A stretch of DNA of 64,000 nt from Alloscardovia omnicolens (GCA_040702985.1 CP159991.1:496001-560000); one strand, 5' to 3'. Counted from the stretch's first letter, positions 43,721-53,239 are shown. Notes: generated by a model not told the origin, from the sequence alone. Made by a program: numbers and translations.

Positions 43721-44659
43721 ATGAAATCAGTTACCATCGGACGTAGCGATGTTACAGCATCAGCGGTAGCACAGGGCGTTATGCGTATGGCCGAGAAATC
43801 AGTGTCTGAAGCAGAGAAAATAACTGCAACTGCACTCGAATCAGGAATTAATTTCTTTGACACTGCAGATGTGTATACAGATGGCGAAAGTTCGCGCAAA
43901 CTGGGTCAGGCATTAAAGAATTTACAGGTCGATCGATCACAGATTTTTGTACAGACAAAAGTAGGTATTGCAGCTGCTGATGAAACTGGATCGGTCACAG
44001 TCTATGACTTTTCTAAGCAGCGTATTCTTGATCGCGTTAATTATGAGCTCAAGAACTTACAGACTGATTATGTTGATTTTCTACTTCTACATCGTCCAGA
44101 TACGCTCTTAGAGCCTGACGAGATTAACGAAGCCTTCGCACAGTTAAAGGCTGAGGGCAAGGTTCGTCATTTTGGTGTGAGCAATATGTCTGTATGGCAG
44201 ACTGAGTTTTTGCAAAGTGAGCTCGATGAAAAGTTGCACGTTAATCAGCTACAGCTCAGCGTTGCGCATAGCGGCATGATTGATCAAAATATTTATACGA
44301 ATATGGAAGAAACCCGCAGCGTTGATCGTGACAGCGGTCTGCTGGAGTACTCACGTTTGCGTCACATGACTATTCAGGCGTGGAGTCCATTGCAAGCAGG
44401 ATTCTTCGGTGGAACTTTTGTAGATAATCCGGAGTTTCCAGAACTGAATGCTAAGTTGGAAGAGTTGGCAGACAAATATAACAGCACAAAGAATGGTATT
44501 GCTGTGGCTTGGCTGCTGCGTCATCCTTCACAGATGCAAGTCATTATTGGGTCTATGAATACGGAGCGTATTAGTCAGTTTGCTGCCGGTGCTGACGTTC
44601 AACTTAGCCGTCAAGAGTGGTATGAACTCTATGCTGCGGCAGGCAATTTGCTACCATAA
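43721..44659 (+). CDS. Aldo/keto reductase
   Basis: The 312-residue NADPH-dependent oxidoreductase has the catalytic tetrad Asp and Tyr in FFDTADVYTDGESSRKLG, Lys in FVQTKVGI and His in LLLHRPDTL, and the NADPH-binding C-terminus NGIAVAWLLRHPSQMQVIIG. It resembles the YdhF/YcsN branch; the substrate is unknown. ATG 43721 is chosen for the GGGGGAT site 5 bp upstream; the frame extends to 43688 without one. It may be co-transcribed with the small gene 5 bp downstream. Confidence 0.92.
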   Translation: MKSVTIGRSDVTASAVAQGVMRMAEKSVSEAEKITATALESGINFFDTADVYTDGESSRKLGQALKNLQVDRSQIFVQTKVGIAAADETGSVTVYDFSKQRILDRVNYELKNLQTDYVDFLLLHRPDTLLEPDEINEAFAQLKAEGKVRHFGVSNMSVWQTEFLQSELDEKLHVNQLQLSVAHSGMIDQNIYTNMEETRSVDRDSGLLEYSRLRHMTIQAWSPLQAGFFGGTFVDNPEFPELNAKLEELADKYNSTKNGIAVAWLLRHPSQMQVIIGSMNTERISQFAAGADVQLSRQEWYELYAAAGNLLP

Positions 44660-44664
44660 CTCAC

Positions 44665-44955
44665 ATGTATCATTTCACTCCACAACGTTGCGCCGCCACG
44701 GGAAAAATAATGTATAAAACGCGCGACCAAGCTCAAGAAGCTGTGCGCACGAGTTACATTGAACGTGGCGTGCAACTGTGGGTGTATGTATGTCAAGATT
44801 GTCATACATGGCATTTAACAAGCACTCCGCCAATACGTGAAGAGCTGAAAGACCTTAAACGAGTCGGAAGCTCCCCGCAGGGGAGAAAATCCTGGTCAGG
44901 CAAGCCAATTCTCTCTCGGAAGCGTGGGTTTAAGCCACGCAAACACGGAAGATAA
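44665..44955 (+). CDS. Small zinc-ribbon-like hypothetical protein, 96 aa
   Basis: The basic protein begins MYHFTPQRCAATGKIMYKT and has a second Cys pair in YVCQDCHTWHLTS, so C9 with CxxC plus His could bind one metal ion; this looks like an incomplete zinc ribbon. The C-terminus is Lys/Arg-rich. The CxDCxxWHLT pattern is found in small actinobacterial and phage proteins as I recall; function unknown. It starts 5 bp after the aldo/keto reductase stop. Confidence 0.65.
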   Translation: MYHFTPQRCAATGKIMYKTRDQAQEAVRTSYIERGVQLWVYVCQDCHTWHLTSTPPIREELKDLKRVGSSPQGRKSWSGKPILSRKRGFKPRKHGR

Positions 44956-45001
44956 GGCTAGAAAAGATACAGCCCAAGAGATTATAGACATATATACACA
45001 A

Positions 45002-45039
45002 GACCGCCCCTTACGTAACCATAAACGTAGGGGACGGTC
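45002..45039. terminator. Bidirectional hairpin between convergent genes
   Basis: GACCGCCCCTTACGT (45002-45016) pairs with ACGTAGGGGACGGTC (45025-45039), including G-T pairs, with T-rich sequence after it. It serves the small zinc-ribbon gene and the convergent nitroreductase gene. Confidence 0.8.
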
Positions 45040-45080
45040 AATTTTATGTGGTCTATTTTTGTGACGACAGCGAAGATAGT

Positions 45081-45869
45081 CTAAAAGGCACGTCCAGTAA
45101 AACCTTGAGCGCGGGCAGGACATCCAAATGAGCGTGCTAATCGTCCCGTATCAGCGGCTTGAGAAGCTACATGCTCAGTAAATGCCATGACTGGCTGTTC
45201 AGGATTTCGTAAGTCATAATACTTCTTAACTTCTTCATCGAAATCGTGCAAAGCCTCGGTCATGTTAGGAACTTCGGAATCATCAGGATAACTGTTTTCG
45301 AAGAACTGTAATGAGCAATCCATGCGTGGCTTAATCTGAGGTTTTTGCGCAGGGTGACCAACAGCAAGTCCAAGCACTGGGAAGGTGCGATCTGGAAGAT
45401 GCAGCACATCAATAATAGCTTGTGAATCATTTAAGATTGAGCCTAAAATAACACAGCCAAGTCCAAGAGATTCAGCAGCAGTTTCCATAGCGTGCAAAGC
45501 GAGAACTGCATCATTTTGACCTTGTGTAAAAGTGTAATCTGAATCCAAAGTAATAGTATCTTCAGCTACGCCAGCTTCACGAGCAATACGCAGATTGCGA
45601 TGATCGTCGATAATAAAAATATAGAGCAAAGGTGCCTGGACAATATACGGCTGATGTCCAATCTCTGCAATCTTGTGGGCGATAGAAGGATCCGTAACGC
45701 GAATTGCAGACCAAGCATTAAAATACTGACTGGTAGCAGCCTGCTGAGCTGCTCGTTCTAATGTTTCGCGTTCATCGTCGCTAATCGCTTCTGCACTAAA
45801 AGCGCGGATTGTACGACGAGACAGCAGAGTGTCTACAGTAGGATTATGAATAATTGTCATACTTAGCAT
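45081..45869 (-). CDS. Nitroreductase-family FMN oxidoreductase (NfsA/NfrA-like)
   Basis: The 262-residue flavoprotein begins with the FMN-binding TVDTLLSRRTIRAFSAEAIS and has AAQQAATSQYFNAWSAIRV and ESLGLGCVILGSI, all typical of the NfsA/NfrA group of NADPH-dependent oxidoreductases. It has a C-terminal extension (KYYDLRNPEQPVMAFTEHV) as in FMN reductases of Gram-positives. Likely homodimeric, cytosolic; substrate unknown. Start codon options are M1 and M4 (45860); the AAGG-like site is closer to M1. Confidence 0.88.
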   Translation of the reverse strand: MLSMTIIHNPTVDTLLSRRTIRAFSAEAISDDERETLERAAQQAATSQYFNAWSAIRVTDPSIAHKIAEIGHQPYIVQAPLLYIFIIDDHRNLRIAREAGVAEDTITLDSDYTFTQGQNDAVLALHAMETAAESLGLGCVILGSILNDSQAIIDVLHLPDRTFPVLGLAVGHPAQKPQIKPRMDCSLQFFENSYPDDSEVPNMTEALHDFDEEVKKYYDLRNPEQPVMAFTEHVASQAADTGRLARSFGCPARAQGFTGRAF

Positions 45870-45969
45870 AGTAATAAAGCCCTTACCATCGAGATAAGAG
45901 CTTTTAGCATTCAGAGAAATTATGTTTTGTACGTCACAAGGAATAATTCATCGTGAACAAGCGCGAAGA

Positions 45970-46392
45970 CTATTTTCTTGAAGTGCGTGAGGCTTTAGCA
46001 GCTGCACGTTTATGACGAATATTGATAATTCCTTGAGATCCTCTCTCAGATAGAGTAGTGAGGAAAGAGCCTAAAGCAGCGGATAAGGCTGCAAAAATCA
46101 TGGACGCAATAATACCATCAGCAAGATCATTGCCGTCATCATCCACAGCTTTAGCTCCCAATACCTTGCGTTTGCCACGCGTCCATAACGACTGAGATAT
46201 TTTTCCTGCAATCATACCGACGACAGCAGGAAGAGCAAATTTAAGAAGCTTGTCAAAGGCGTCGTCTGGATCACTTTTTATCTGTGTGCGTAAAGAATTA
46301 ACTTTCGCATCAACGGCGTGGAATTGCTCAACGGTGTGAGGCGTGTTCTGCTCACTTTGCGTGTGTGACGTATTGCTTGACTGATTTCTCAT
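45970..46392 (-). CDS. DUF4235-family membrane protein
   Basis: The 140-residue protein has a polar N-terminus (1-48), a helix KLLKFALPAVVGMIAGKIS, a spacer with GAKAVDDDGNDLADGI, a second helix ASMIFAALSAALGSFLTTL, and a basic tail. This matches DUF4235 of actinobacteria. No function is known to me. It is divergent from the frameshifted phosphatase gene. Confidence 0.75.
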   Translation of the reverse strand: MRNQSSNTSHTQSEQNTPHTVEQFHAVDAKVNSLRTQIKSDPDDAFDKLLKFALPAVVGMIAGKISQSLWTRGKRKVLGAKAVDDDGNDLADGIIASMIFAALSAALGSFLTTLSERGSQGIINIRHKRAAAKASRTSRK

Positions 46393-46457
46393 GCCATTAT
46401 TATCTCATAGTAAGCATACTTCATTGCACAACCGTAAATCTTTGTTAGTATGTAAGG

Positions 46458-47127
46458 GTGAATCAACGAGGACGTTTATTTTTATTGCGCCATGGTCAAA
46501 CCATGTGGAGCGAAACAGGTCAATACACAGGTAGAACAAATATTCCGTTGACTGCTGTTGGAGAGCAACAAGCAGTAGCGGCCGGTCAACGCTTACGGGC
46601 GTTTGGCGCTCGCTTAAAAGCGGATAATATTTATGTATCGCCATTGCAACGTGCACAAAAAACAGCGGAGCTTGCCGGTTTTTCTTCTTTTATAGTGGAT
46701 CATAATTTAGCAGAATTCGATTATGGTCCGTGCAGAAGGCCGTACACGTGCACAAGTGGCTGCAGCGTTGGGAGAAGAAACGTGGAATATCTGGGATACA
46801 GGTCCGCTTAATCTGCCAGAAGAATTGCAAGGCACGCGCATTGAAAAGATTGATAATTTTGGTGAGATTGAAGTGGTGGCAGGAGTAGGAGAGTCTGCTC
46901 ATGAAGCTGCTGTGCGCGTTACTGAGCTGATAGACAAAGTTCTGCCGAAGTTGCAGGCGGGTGAAGATGTATTGTGTGTGGCGCACGCTCATATTTTGCG
47001 CATTCTCACTACGCAATGGTTGGACTTGCTGCCTGAACATGCGCGCAACTTCCGTTTGGATACTGCTCATTTCAGTGTGTTGGATTGGCATCACGAAGAT
47101 AGAGTTGTGGCGTACTGGAATTTGTAG
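46458..47127 (+). pseudogene. Histidine phosphatase family protein, interrupted by a single-base frameshift
   Basis: The 5' part (GTG 46458) encodes LFLLRHGQTMWSETGQYTG, the RHG phosphatase motif, up to AEFDYGPC, then goes out of frame and stops at 46811. The rest of the domain continues in the next frame (AEGRTRAQVAAALGEETWN to VLCVAHAHILRIL, with the second catalytic His) to 47127. Dropping one T at about 46731 (CCG-T-GCA) gives DYGPAEGRTRAQV, the expected family sequence, and a 222-residue intact protein. So this is a one-base insertion: sequencing error, recent pseudogene, or +1 frameshifting. The phosphatase resembles phosphoglycerate-mutase-like enzymes acting on small phosphate esters. 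Confidence 0.88.
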
Positions 47128-47219
47128 GCTTCGAGAACAGGGAGTATCTACGTTTTAATTCAGATGCAGACTTGTATGGTCTCGGTTATGAATTGAAACT
47201 TAATCTCTTTCTTTTTACG

Positions 47220-47268
47220 ATCCGCTTTTGCTGCATGATTAGTTTGGTGCGGTAGAAGCGGATTTTTT
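47220..47268 (+). terminator. Terminator after the histidine phosphatase gene
   Basis: ATCCGCTT (47220-47227) pairs with AAGCGGAT (47256-47263), followed by TTTTTT. Confidence 0.8.
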
Positions 47269-47373
47269 GTCACTTTGCGTATGGATATAGCCACATTCGC
47301 CATAATCAAATGCCTCTCAACCAAAAATTTTCTCTAAAAAGTAAAAATTCGGGAATAAATTTGCCAAATAAAA

Positions 47374-47394
47374 GTTGAGTGATGTAGACTCAAG
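47374..47394. promoter_or_regulatory. HAIR operator 1 (HspR site) before dnaK
   Basis: GTTGAGT-N7-ACTCAAG matches the HspR-associated inverted repeat CTTGAGT-N7-ACTCAAG with one mismatch. It lies 74 bp before dnaK. HspR, encoded at 51334, should repress here until heat shock. Confidence 0.88.
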
Positions 47395-47402
47395 TTTAGA
47401 AA

Positions 47403-47427
47403 AGTTGATAACAACTAGCTCAACTTT
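47403..47427. promoter_or_regulatory. HAIR-like operator 2 before dnaK
   Basis: AAGTTGA and TCAACTT are separated by 11 bp, so the TTGA-N11-TCAA geometry equals that of HAIR; the inner GT/AC pair is not conserved. It lies 41 bp before dnaK, and is probably a second, weaker HspR site. Confidence 0.65.
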
Positions 47428-47468
47428 AGGAAAACTTGAAAAGAACATTGTAGGAAAGGACAAATGTT

Positions 47469-49337
47469 ATGGGTCGCGCAGTAGGTATTGATTTAGGTAC
47501 AACAAACTCGTGCATTGCAACTCTTGAAGGTGGTCAGCCAACAGTTATTGTCAACGCTGAAGGTTCTCGCACCACACCATCGGTTGTGGCTTTTAGCAAG
47601 TCCGGAGAAATTATTGTTGGTGAAGTGGCAAAGCGTCAGGCAGTAACCAACGTAGATCGTACTATTTCCTCCGTGAAGCGTCACATGGGTACTGATTGGA
47701 CAGTTAAGATTGACGACAAGGAATGGACTCCACAGGAGATTTCCGCTCAGATCTTGATGAAGCTCAAGCGTGATGCTGAAGCATACTTGGGTGAGCCAGT
47801 AACCGATGCAGTTATTACCTGCCCTGCATACTTCAACGATGCTCAGCGTCAGGCAACAAAAGACGCTGGTACTATTGCTGGTTTGAATGTGCTCCGCATT
47901 ATTAACGAACCAACAGCAGCAGCTTTGGCTTATGGTCTTGAAAAGGGCAAGGAAGATGAGCGTATTCTCGTCTTCGATTTGGGTGGAGGTACTTTCGATG
48001 TATCTCTGCTGGAAATCGGTAAGGACGATGAAGACGGCTTTGCAACCATTCAGGTTCAGGCAACCAATGGTGATAACAAGCTTGGTGGTGACGATTGGGA
48101 TCAGGCAATTATTGACTGGATCGTAACCGAAGTAAAGAACAAGTACGGTGTTGACGTATCTAAGGATAAGATTGCAACTCGTCGTCTGAAGGAAGCTGCA
48201 GAGCAGGCTAAGAAAGAGTTGAGCTCTTCTACATCCACCACTATCTCTCAGCAGTACTTAGCTATGGCTCCTGATGGTACTCCAGTGCATTTGGATGAAA
48301 CTTTGACTCGTGCAAAGTTTGAAGAGATGACTTCTCACTTACTCGAACGTACACGCAAGCCATTTAACGCAGTTTTGGCTGATTCCGGTGTGTCCGTATC
48401 TCAGATTGATCATGTGGTTCTCGTTGGTGGTTCTACTCGTATGCCAGCTGTTCAGGAACTCGTGAAGGAACTGACTGGCGGACGTGAAGCGAACAAGTCT
48501 GTGAACCCAGATGAAGTAGTAGCAGTAGGTGCAGCAGTACAGTCTGGTGTGATTAAGGGCGACCGTAAGGATGTGCTCTTGATTGACGTAACCCCATTGA
48601 GCCTTGGTATTGAAACCAAGGGTGGAATTATGACTAAGCTGATTGAGCGCAACACTGCAATTCCAACCAAGCGTAGCGAAGTCTTCTCTACTGCAGAAGA
48701 TAACCAGCCAAGCGTTTTGATTCAGGTATACCAGGGTGAACGTGAATTCGCTCGCGACAACAAGCCACTGGGAACCTTCGAATTGGGTGGCATTGCTCCA
48801 GCACCTCACGGTGTGCCACAGATTGAAGTAACCTTCGATATCGATGCTAACGGTATTGTGCACGTATCCGCTAAGGATAAGGGCACAGGCAAAGAGCAGT
48901 CTGTAACTATTTCCGGTGGATCTGGTCTTGACAAGGACGAAATCGATCGCATGGTGAAGGAAGCTCAGTCCCACGAAGCTGAAGATAAGAAGCGTCGTGA
49001 AGAGGTTGATACTCGTAACCAGGCTGAAGCATTTGCTTACCAGACAGAAAAGCTTGTCTCTGAGAACAAGGATAAGATTTCTGAGGAGCTTGCTTCTGAC
49101 GTCACCGCTAAGGTCAACACCTTGAAGGAAGCTTTGAAGGGCGAAGATATCGAAGCTATTAAGACTGCACAGTCTGACTTGATGACTGCTGCTCAGAAGA
49201 TTGGTGAAGCTCTGTATTCTCAGCAAGCTGCTGAAGGTGCTGCAGGTGCAGGTGATGCAGGTGCAGCCGGTTCTGCAAGCAATGGCGGCGATGATGATGT
49301 TGTAGATGCTGAAGTAGTGGACGACGACAAGGAATAA
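47469..49337 (+). CDS. dnaK: Hsp70 chaperone DnaK
   Basis: The 622-residue ATP-dependent chaperone has [13 protein letters not shown] (5-17), [23 protein letters not shown] and the substrate-binding domain with [14 protein letters not shown]; the C-terminal lid ends in a Gly/Ala-rich stretch and acidic [14 protein letters not shown]. The N-terminal domain lacks the Gram-negative insert, as expected for Gram-positives. The start is ATG 47469, with AGGAAAGGA upstream; another ATG 5 bp earlier is out of frame. It heads dnaK-grpE-dnaJ-hspR, controlled by the HAIR sites. Confidence 0.98.
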   Translation: MGRAVGIDLGTTNSCIATLEGGQPTVIVNAEGSRTTPSVVAFSKSGEIIVGEVAKRQAVTNVDRTISSVKRHMGTDWTVKIDDKEWTPQEISAQILMKLKRDAEAYLGEPVTDAVITCPAYFNDAQRQATKDAGTIAGLNVLRIINEPTAAALAYGLEKGKEDERILVFDLGGGTFDVSLLEIGKDDEDGFATIQVQATNGDNKLGGDDWDQAIIDWIVTEVKNKYGVDVSKDKIATRRLKEAAEQAKKELSSSTSTTISQQYLAMAPDGTPVHLDETLTRAKFEEMTSHLLERTRKPFNAVLADSGVSVSQIDHVVLVGGSTRMPAVQELVKELTGGREANKSVNPDEVVAVGAAVQSGVIKGDRKDVLLIDVTPLSLGIETKGGIMTKLIERNTAIPTKRSEVFSTAEDNQPSVLIQVYQGEREFARDNKPLGTFELGGIAPAPHGVPQIEVTFDIDANGIVHVSAKDKGTGKEQSVTISGGSGLDKDEIDRMVKEAQSHEAEDKKRREEVDTRNQAEAFAYQTEKLVSENKDKISEELASDVTAKVNTLKEALKGEDIEAIKTAQSDLMTAAQKIGEALYSQQAAEGAAGAGDAGAAGSASNGGDDDVVDAEVVDDDKE

Positions 49338-49338
49338 T

Positions 49339-50031
49339 ATGTCTGAATTCAATACAGAAGACTACCTCAACGGAATGGAAGATGCTGATAAACTTGCGCA
49401 GCAGGCATCAGCATCACCATCCGATGCAGGTACTGAAACGGAAGCTCAAACTGGAACACAAGCTGAGCAAGCTGAAGAAACCGCGTTGTCAACTGAAACT
49501 TCTGATCAGCAAGCACAGTCTGACAATGCTGACACGTCAGAGAACTCAGAATCCGACGGTGCGCAAGCTGAAAACGCGGAAGATGCAGAAAGCTTAACGC
49601 CATTGGGTAAAGCAAAAGCAGAAGCTGCAGAGTATCTGGATGCTCTTCAGCGTGAACGCGCTGCTTTCGTGAACTTTAGAAACCGTGCAGCAAAAGAGCA
49701 AGATCGCTATCGTGAACACGGTATTGTGGATGTGTTAACAGCTTTGCTGCCAGCTCTCGACGATATTGACCGTATTCGCGCTAACTCTAACATGGACGAT
49801 TCTTTCACAGCTGTTGCAGCTAAGATTGACAAGACCTTTGAAAAGTTTGGCGTAGAAAAATTCGGTGAAGCTGGCGAGGCTTTCGACCCTACTCATCACG
49901 AAGGTATTCTGCGCAAGCCAGATGCCGAAGTGTCTGAAGAAATTATTGACACAGTGGTGGAAGCCGGCTACAAGATTGGTGATCGCGTTATTCGAGCCGC
50001 TCGCGTTGTTGTAGCAGTTCCACAAGAATAA
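49339..50031 (+). CDS. grpE: Nucleotide exchange factor GrpE
   Basis: The 230-residue protein has a long disordered Glu/Gln/Ala-rich N-terminus (about 1-85), then the GrpE coiled coil AAEYLDALQRERAAFVNFRN and the beta domain with VEKFGEAGEAFDPTHHEGIL and GDRVIRAARVVVAVPQE. It opens DnaK for ADP release. It starts 1 bp after the dnaK stop. Confidence 0.96.
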   Translation: MSEFNTEDYLNGMEDADKLAQQASASPSDAGTETEAQTGTQAEQAEETALSTETSDQQAQSDNADTSENSESDGAQAENAEDAESLTPLGKAKAEAAEYLDALQRERAAFVNFRNRAAKEQDRYREHGIVDVLTALLPALDDIDRIRANSNMDDSFTAVAAKIDKTFEKFGVEKFGEAGEAFDPTHHEGILRKPDAEVSEEIIDTVVEAGYKIGDRVIRAARVVVAVPQE

Positions 50032-50043
50032 TCGAGCTTACAA

Positions 50044-50075
50044 GGTGGCGGTTGGCTTCGGTCAGCCGCCATTTT
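50044..50075 (+). terminator. Hairpin between grpE and dnaJ
   Basis: GGCGGTTGGC-TTCG-GTCAGCCGCC (with G-T pairs and a stable TTCG tetraloop) followed by ATTTTC, 12 bp after grpE. It may partly terminate dnaK-grpE or stabilise its mRNA, while dnaJ-hspR read through or use their own promoter. Confidence 0.7.
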
Positions 50076-50172
50076 CATACACGCATACGAAAGCGTATAT
50101 GCAGTGAATGCAATACGCACATAATAGTGGTACATAATGCGTCAGCTATGCATAGACCAGTAAGGAGGAGTC

Positions 50173-51192
50173 ATGGCTGAACAAGATTGGCTAGGAAAAG
50201 ACTTCTACGCAGTTCTGGGAGTTTCTAAAGATGCCGATGACAAAGAAATATCAAAGGCTTTTCGTAAATTAGCGCGAAAATATCATCCAGATTCACACCC
50301 GGGAGATGCCGCTGCTGAGGAAAAATTCAAGGAAATTTCAGAAGCATACGAAGTTCTCAGCAATAAATCTGAACGTCAAAAATATGATGCAATTCGATCC
50401 TTTGGAGCAGGCGGAGCACGCTTTGCCGGCGGATCGGGAGCTGGAGGATACGAAGATATTTTCGGATCTATGTTCTCCGGTATGGGCGGTGCCCGTGGCG
50501 GCTACTCGCAGATGAATTTCGGAGGCATCAATCTTGAAGACTTGATGGCTCAGGCATCTGGAGCTGGCGCCTATGGTGGTGGAAACCCGTTTAGTCAGCC
50601 TCGGCGTTCGGGATTTTCTCAGAACCCATATGAGCCTCAGCCTGCACCGGTTAAGGGAGAAGACCGTAAAACATCTGTTACGCTCAGCTTTGATAAAGCC
50701 GTCCATGGTGCAACCGTGTCGTTAAGCATTAACGGTGAAAGTTTCAAAACTAAGGTGCCAGCAGGCATTCATGATGGTCAAAAAATCCGTGTTCATGGAA
50801 AAGGCAAGCCAGGTCAACATGGTGGCACATACGGTGATCTCTACTTAACTGTGCAGGTGAAGAAAGACCCTGTTTTCAGTATGGATGGTGCTGATTTAAT
50901 CCGTGCTGTGCCAGTAACAGTGGCTGAAGCTGCTCTAGGTGGCAAAATCACTGTTCTTGATTACGAGGGTGAAGAAGTACAGGTGAAAATTCCTGCTGGA
51001 TCTACTACGGGCACGCAGATACGAGTCAAGAAACACGGTGTTAAAACCAAGAAAGTTACTGGGGACTTAGTTGTGCGCTTAGAAGTGCAAGTGCCGGCTA
51101 CTCTCAGTCGCGAACAGAAGAAAGCCCTCAAAGCTTTTGAAGAAGCAAGCGCTGATTTTAGTGAGCAGATTGTTCAGAAGAGAAGTGCATAA
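50173..51192 (+). CDS. dnaJ: DnaJ co-chaperone without zinc finger (class II, DnaJ/CbpA-like)
   Basis: The 339-residue Hsp40 has a J-domain with H38-P39-D40 (KYHPDSHPG), a Gly/Phe-rich region with GGARFAGGSGAGGYEDIFGS (about 77-150), and two C-terminal beta-sandwich domains (KTSVTLSFDKAVHGATVSLS and VTVAEAALGGKITVLDYEG). The CXXCXGXG zinc-finger repeats of class I DnaJ are absent. It stimulates DnaK ATPase. AAGGAGGAGTC precedes the ATG. The actinobacterial dnaK operon usually carries such a J protein before hspR. Confidence 0.95.
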   Translation: MAEQDWLGKDFYAVLGVSKDADDKEISKAFRKLARKYHPDSHPGDAAAEEKFKEISEAYEVLSNKSERQKYDAIRSFGAGGARFAGGSGAGGYEDIFGSMFSGMGGARGGYSQMNFGGINLEDLMAQASGAGAYGGGNPFSQPRRSGFSQNPYEPQPAPVKGEDRKTSVTLSFDKAVHGATVSLSINGESFKTKVPAGIHDGQKIRVHGKGKPGQHGGTYGDLYLTVQVKKDPVFSMDGADLIRAVPVTVAEAALGGKITVLDYEGEEVQVKIPAGSTTGTQIRVKKHGVKTKKVTGDLVVRLEVQVPATLSREQKKALKAFEEASADFSEQIVQKRSA

Positions 51193-51333
51193 GTAAAATG
51201 TGCTCTCCCATGAGTCAAGAGCAACGCTAGGAGAGAAGCTCTCGAAAAGACACACGTTTGCGCGGTAATATCGTAACGAGGTGAGAATCGAGAGCTTCTT
51301 GAGCAGTGAGAACGTCTAGAGAAATGAGGCAGT

Positions 51334-52026
51334 ATGGCACAGCTTGATAGACAAACAAAGCAAGCGTACATAGCGTGCGCTCAAGCAATTACTGAAGGTC
51401 GTATTGATTTAGATGCAGCTGATGCATCCGGCTTTAGTGTTGATCAGCCCGTGTTTACTGTATCTCAAGCGGCACAGCTCGTCATTATTCATCCGCAAAC
51501 TTTGCGCCAATATGATCGTTTAGGACTTGTGGTTCCTCAGCGCACTGAAGGAGGATCACGCCGATACGCATTACGCGATATTGATCGTCTTATGTTGACG
51601 CAGCATCTCGTGCAGGATGAATCCATTAATTTGGCAGGTGTATCACGCATTTTGCAACTAATGGAAGAAAACCGACAGCTTCGCCGACAAGTGCGCAGAT
51701 TGAAACAACCTGAAGGAGCCAGTGTATTTACTGCTGGTATGGATGGTGAAGTCGTAGAAATTCTCAGAACGAACCGTGAGCGTGCTCAGGCAATGCCACA
51801 AGCACGGGAATTTGAGTCCAGGCATAATCGAGATAATCGTGATAATCGTGAGCATACATCGCTTGAACCAGTGGTGGAGCATCTGCAAGTAACTCGTGGA
51901 CGTTTTCTACCGCATCGCAGCTCAATGACTGTTATGCGCGAGCTACCGTCAGCATCGCATCGCGCATACACACGATATGACGCGCAGAATTATCGCGATG
52001 ACTTTGAAGACTTTGACGGGCAATAA
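51334..52026 (+). CDS. hspR: Heat-shock repressor HspR (MerR family)
   Basis: The 230-residue protein has a MerR-type winged helix-turn-helix at about 40-108 (PVFTVSQAAQLVIIHPQTLR, QYDRLGLVVPQRTEGGSRRY), a coiled coil (LMEENRQLRRQVRRLK), and an Arg/Asn/Asp-rich C-terminus with NRDNRDN repeats. About 40 extra residues precede the HTH, and the C-terminal extension is longer than usual for HspR. It should bind the HAIR sites upstream of dnaK, with DnaK as co-repressor in known actinobacterial systems. It follows dnaJ by 141 bp. Confidence 0.92.
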   Translation: MAQLDRQTKQAYIACAQAITEGRIDLDAADASGFSVDQPVFTVSQAAQLVIIHPQTLRQYDRLGLVVPQRTEGGSRRYALRDIDRLMLTQHLVQDESINLAGVSRILQLMEENRQLRRQVRRLKQPEGASVFTAGMDGEVVEILRTNRERAQAMPQAREFESRHNRDNRDNREHTSLEPVVEHLQVTRGRFLPHRSSMTVMRELPSASHRAYTRYDAQNYRDDFEDFDGQ

Positions 52027-52055
52027 GCGTGCAAAACACGACGTATGCATAACTG

Positions 52056-52095
52056 AGGGTTGTGAGAGAGAATAATGATCTCCCACAACCCTTTT
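52056..52095 (+). terminator. Terminator of the dnaK operon
   Basis: AGGGTTGTGAGAGA (from 52056) pairs with TCTCCCACAACCCTTTT (to 52094), with a loop of about 8 nt and a short T-run, 30 bp after hspR. Confidence 0.82.
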
Positions 52096-52132
52096 ACTAT
52101 GATGTGAATATAAAAATCAGGCTGTGCATATT

Positions 52133-53143
52133 TTATGCATGAGGCGGCGCAGCTGTGGTGGAACGCACCAATAATTGCACGGGAACAATCTCATGCGTAG
52201 CTGCAGACAAATCCTTTTCAATAAGACGCAGGGTTTTTTTAGCAGCTTGAATAGCCAAATCAAGCGGCTTTTGTTTAATCGTGGTCAATCCCACTTCGCC
52301 AGAAAAAGTTGAATTATCATACCCTAAAACAGAAATATCTCCCGGAATAGTCATGCCAATTTCTCTATATTTAAAAATAAAAGGAACGGCGAGAGAATCC
52401 TGATGGAAGAATAGTGCAGTAGGCTTTGTTAGCGTGTTCGACATGAGCTGCGAATAGACAGCATCAAAAACATCATCTCCGTGAGGTACAGAAATCAAGG
52501 AATAGTCAATATGTTCGCGCTCGCAAGCTTGCTTGAAACCATCGATACGTGTCCACGAACTAAAGTGTAAACCGCGCTCAAATTCTTCAAAACAATAGGT
52601 GATATGGCTGTGACCGAGCTGCTTCAAATAGCGCACACCAATGGATGTTCCTTCAAGGTCATCAATGCTCACTGATGCGGTGAATCCAAGAGTATCTGTT
52701 ACATTAATGCCCACAATCGGCAGATTAGCATCTTGCAGACGTTCGACTTCCTGCGCGCTAATGTCAAATGATGACACAACAACCGCGTCCACGTTTCCGC
52801 GCAAAGGTAACGTGTTAAAGAAGGTTTTTCGCTCTTCCAATGTGGTAATAGGGTAGAGCACTAAATCATATCGGGCAGAACGAAAAACAGTGTTCAGGCC
52901 TTCAATGATGCGCCCGGTAAACCAGTCAATTTTGCTTGATCCTACCAAAAAAGCGATGCGCTTGGCTTGTCCTGATTTAAGAACCCCCGCTGAACGTGAG
53001 ATATAGAAATCTAGTTGTTCTGCAGCATTGAGCACTTTCTCTCGTGTCTTATCGGACACACGGTCTGGATGAGAAAAAACTCGTGAAACTGTAGCAGTAG
53101 AAACACCTGCAGCTTGTGCAACGTCTCTGATACTCGTTTTCAT
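52133..53143 (-). CDS. LacI-family transcription regulator
   Basis: The 336-residue protein has the LacI HTH at the N-terminus (SIRDVAQAAGVSTATVSRVF, residues 4-23), a hinge helix (RSAGVLKSG), and a periplasmic-binding-like effector domain (IAFLVGSSKIDWFTGRIIEG; FHQDSLAVPFIFKYREIGMT; ISVLGYDNSTFSGEVGLTTI). It is divergent from the sugar ABC transporter genes, with an operator-like palindrome between them, so it should control this locus in response to a glycoside or its product. Confidence 0.93.
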   Translation of the reverse strand: MKTSIRDVAQAAGVSTATVSRVFSHPDRVSDKTREKVLNAAEQLDFYISRSAGVLKSGQAKRIAFLVGSSKIDWFTGRIIEGLNTVFRSARYDLVLYPITTLEERKTFFNTLPLRGNVDAVVVSSFDISAQEVERLQDANLPIVGINVTDTLGFTASVSIDDLEGTSIGVRYLKQLGHSHITYCFEEFERGLHFSSWTRIDGFKQACEREHIDYSLISVPHGDDVFDAVYSQLMSNTLTKPTALFFHQDSLAVPFIFKYREIGMTIPGDISVLGYDNSTFSGEVGLTTIKQKPLDLAIQAAKKTLRLIEKDLSAATHEIVPVQLLVRSTTAAPPHA

Positions 53144-53239
53144 ACTGTCCTCGTGTTGATATTTAGCGTTTTTGGTGTCGAAAACGTAATTTGCGACACG
53201 CCGTACTGTGAAAAAAGTTTATCATAAAACCCTTGAAAA

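Noticed and set aside
48339-49352. Long minus-strand open frame opposite dnaK (337 codons), and similar antisense frames opposite the binding protein gene and GH31
   Set aside because: They mirror the codon bias of the true genes, have no ribosome binding site or domain, and overlap strongly supported genes completely.
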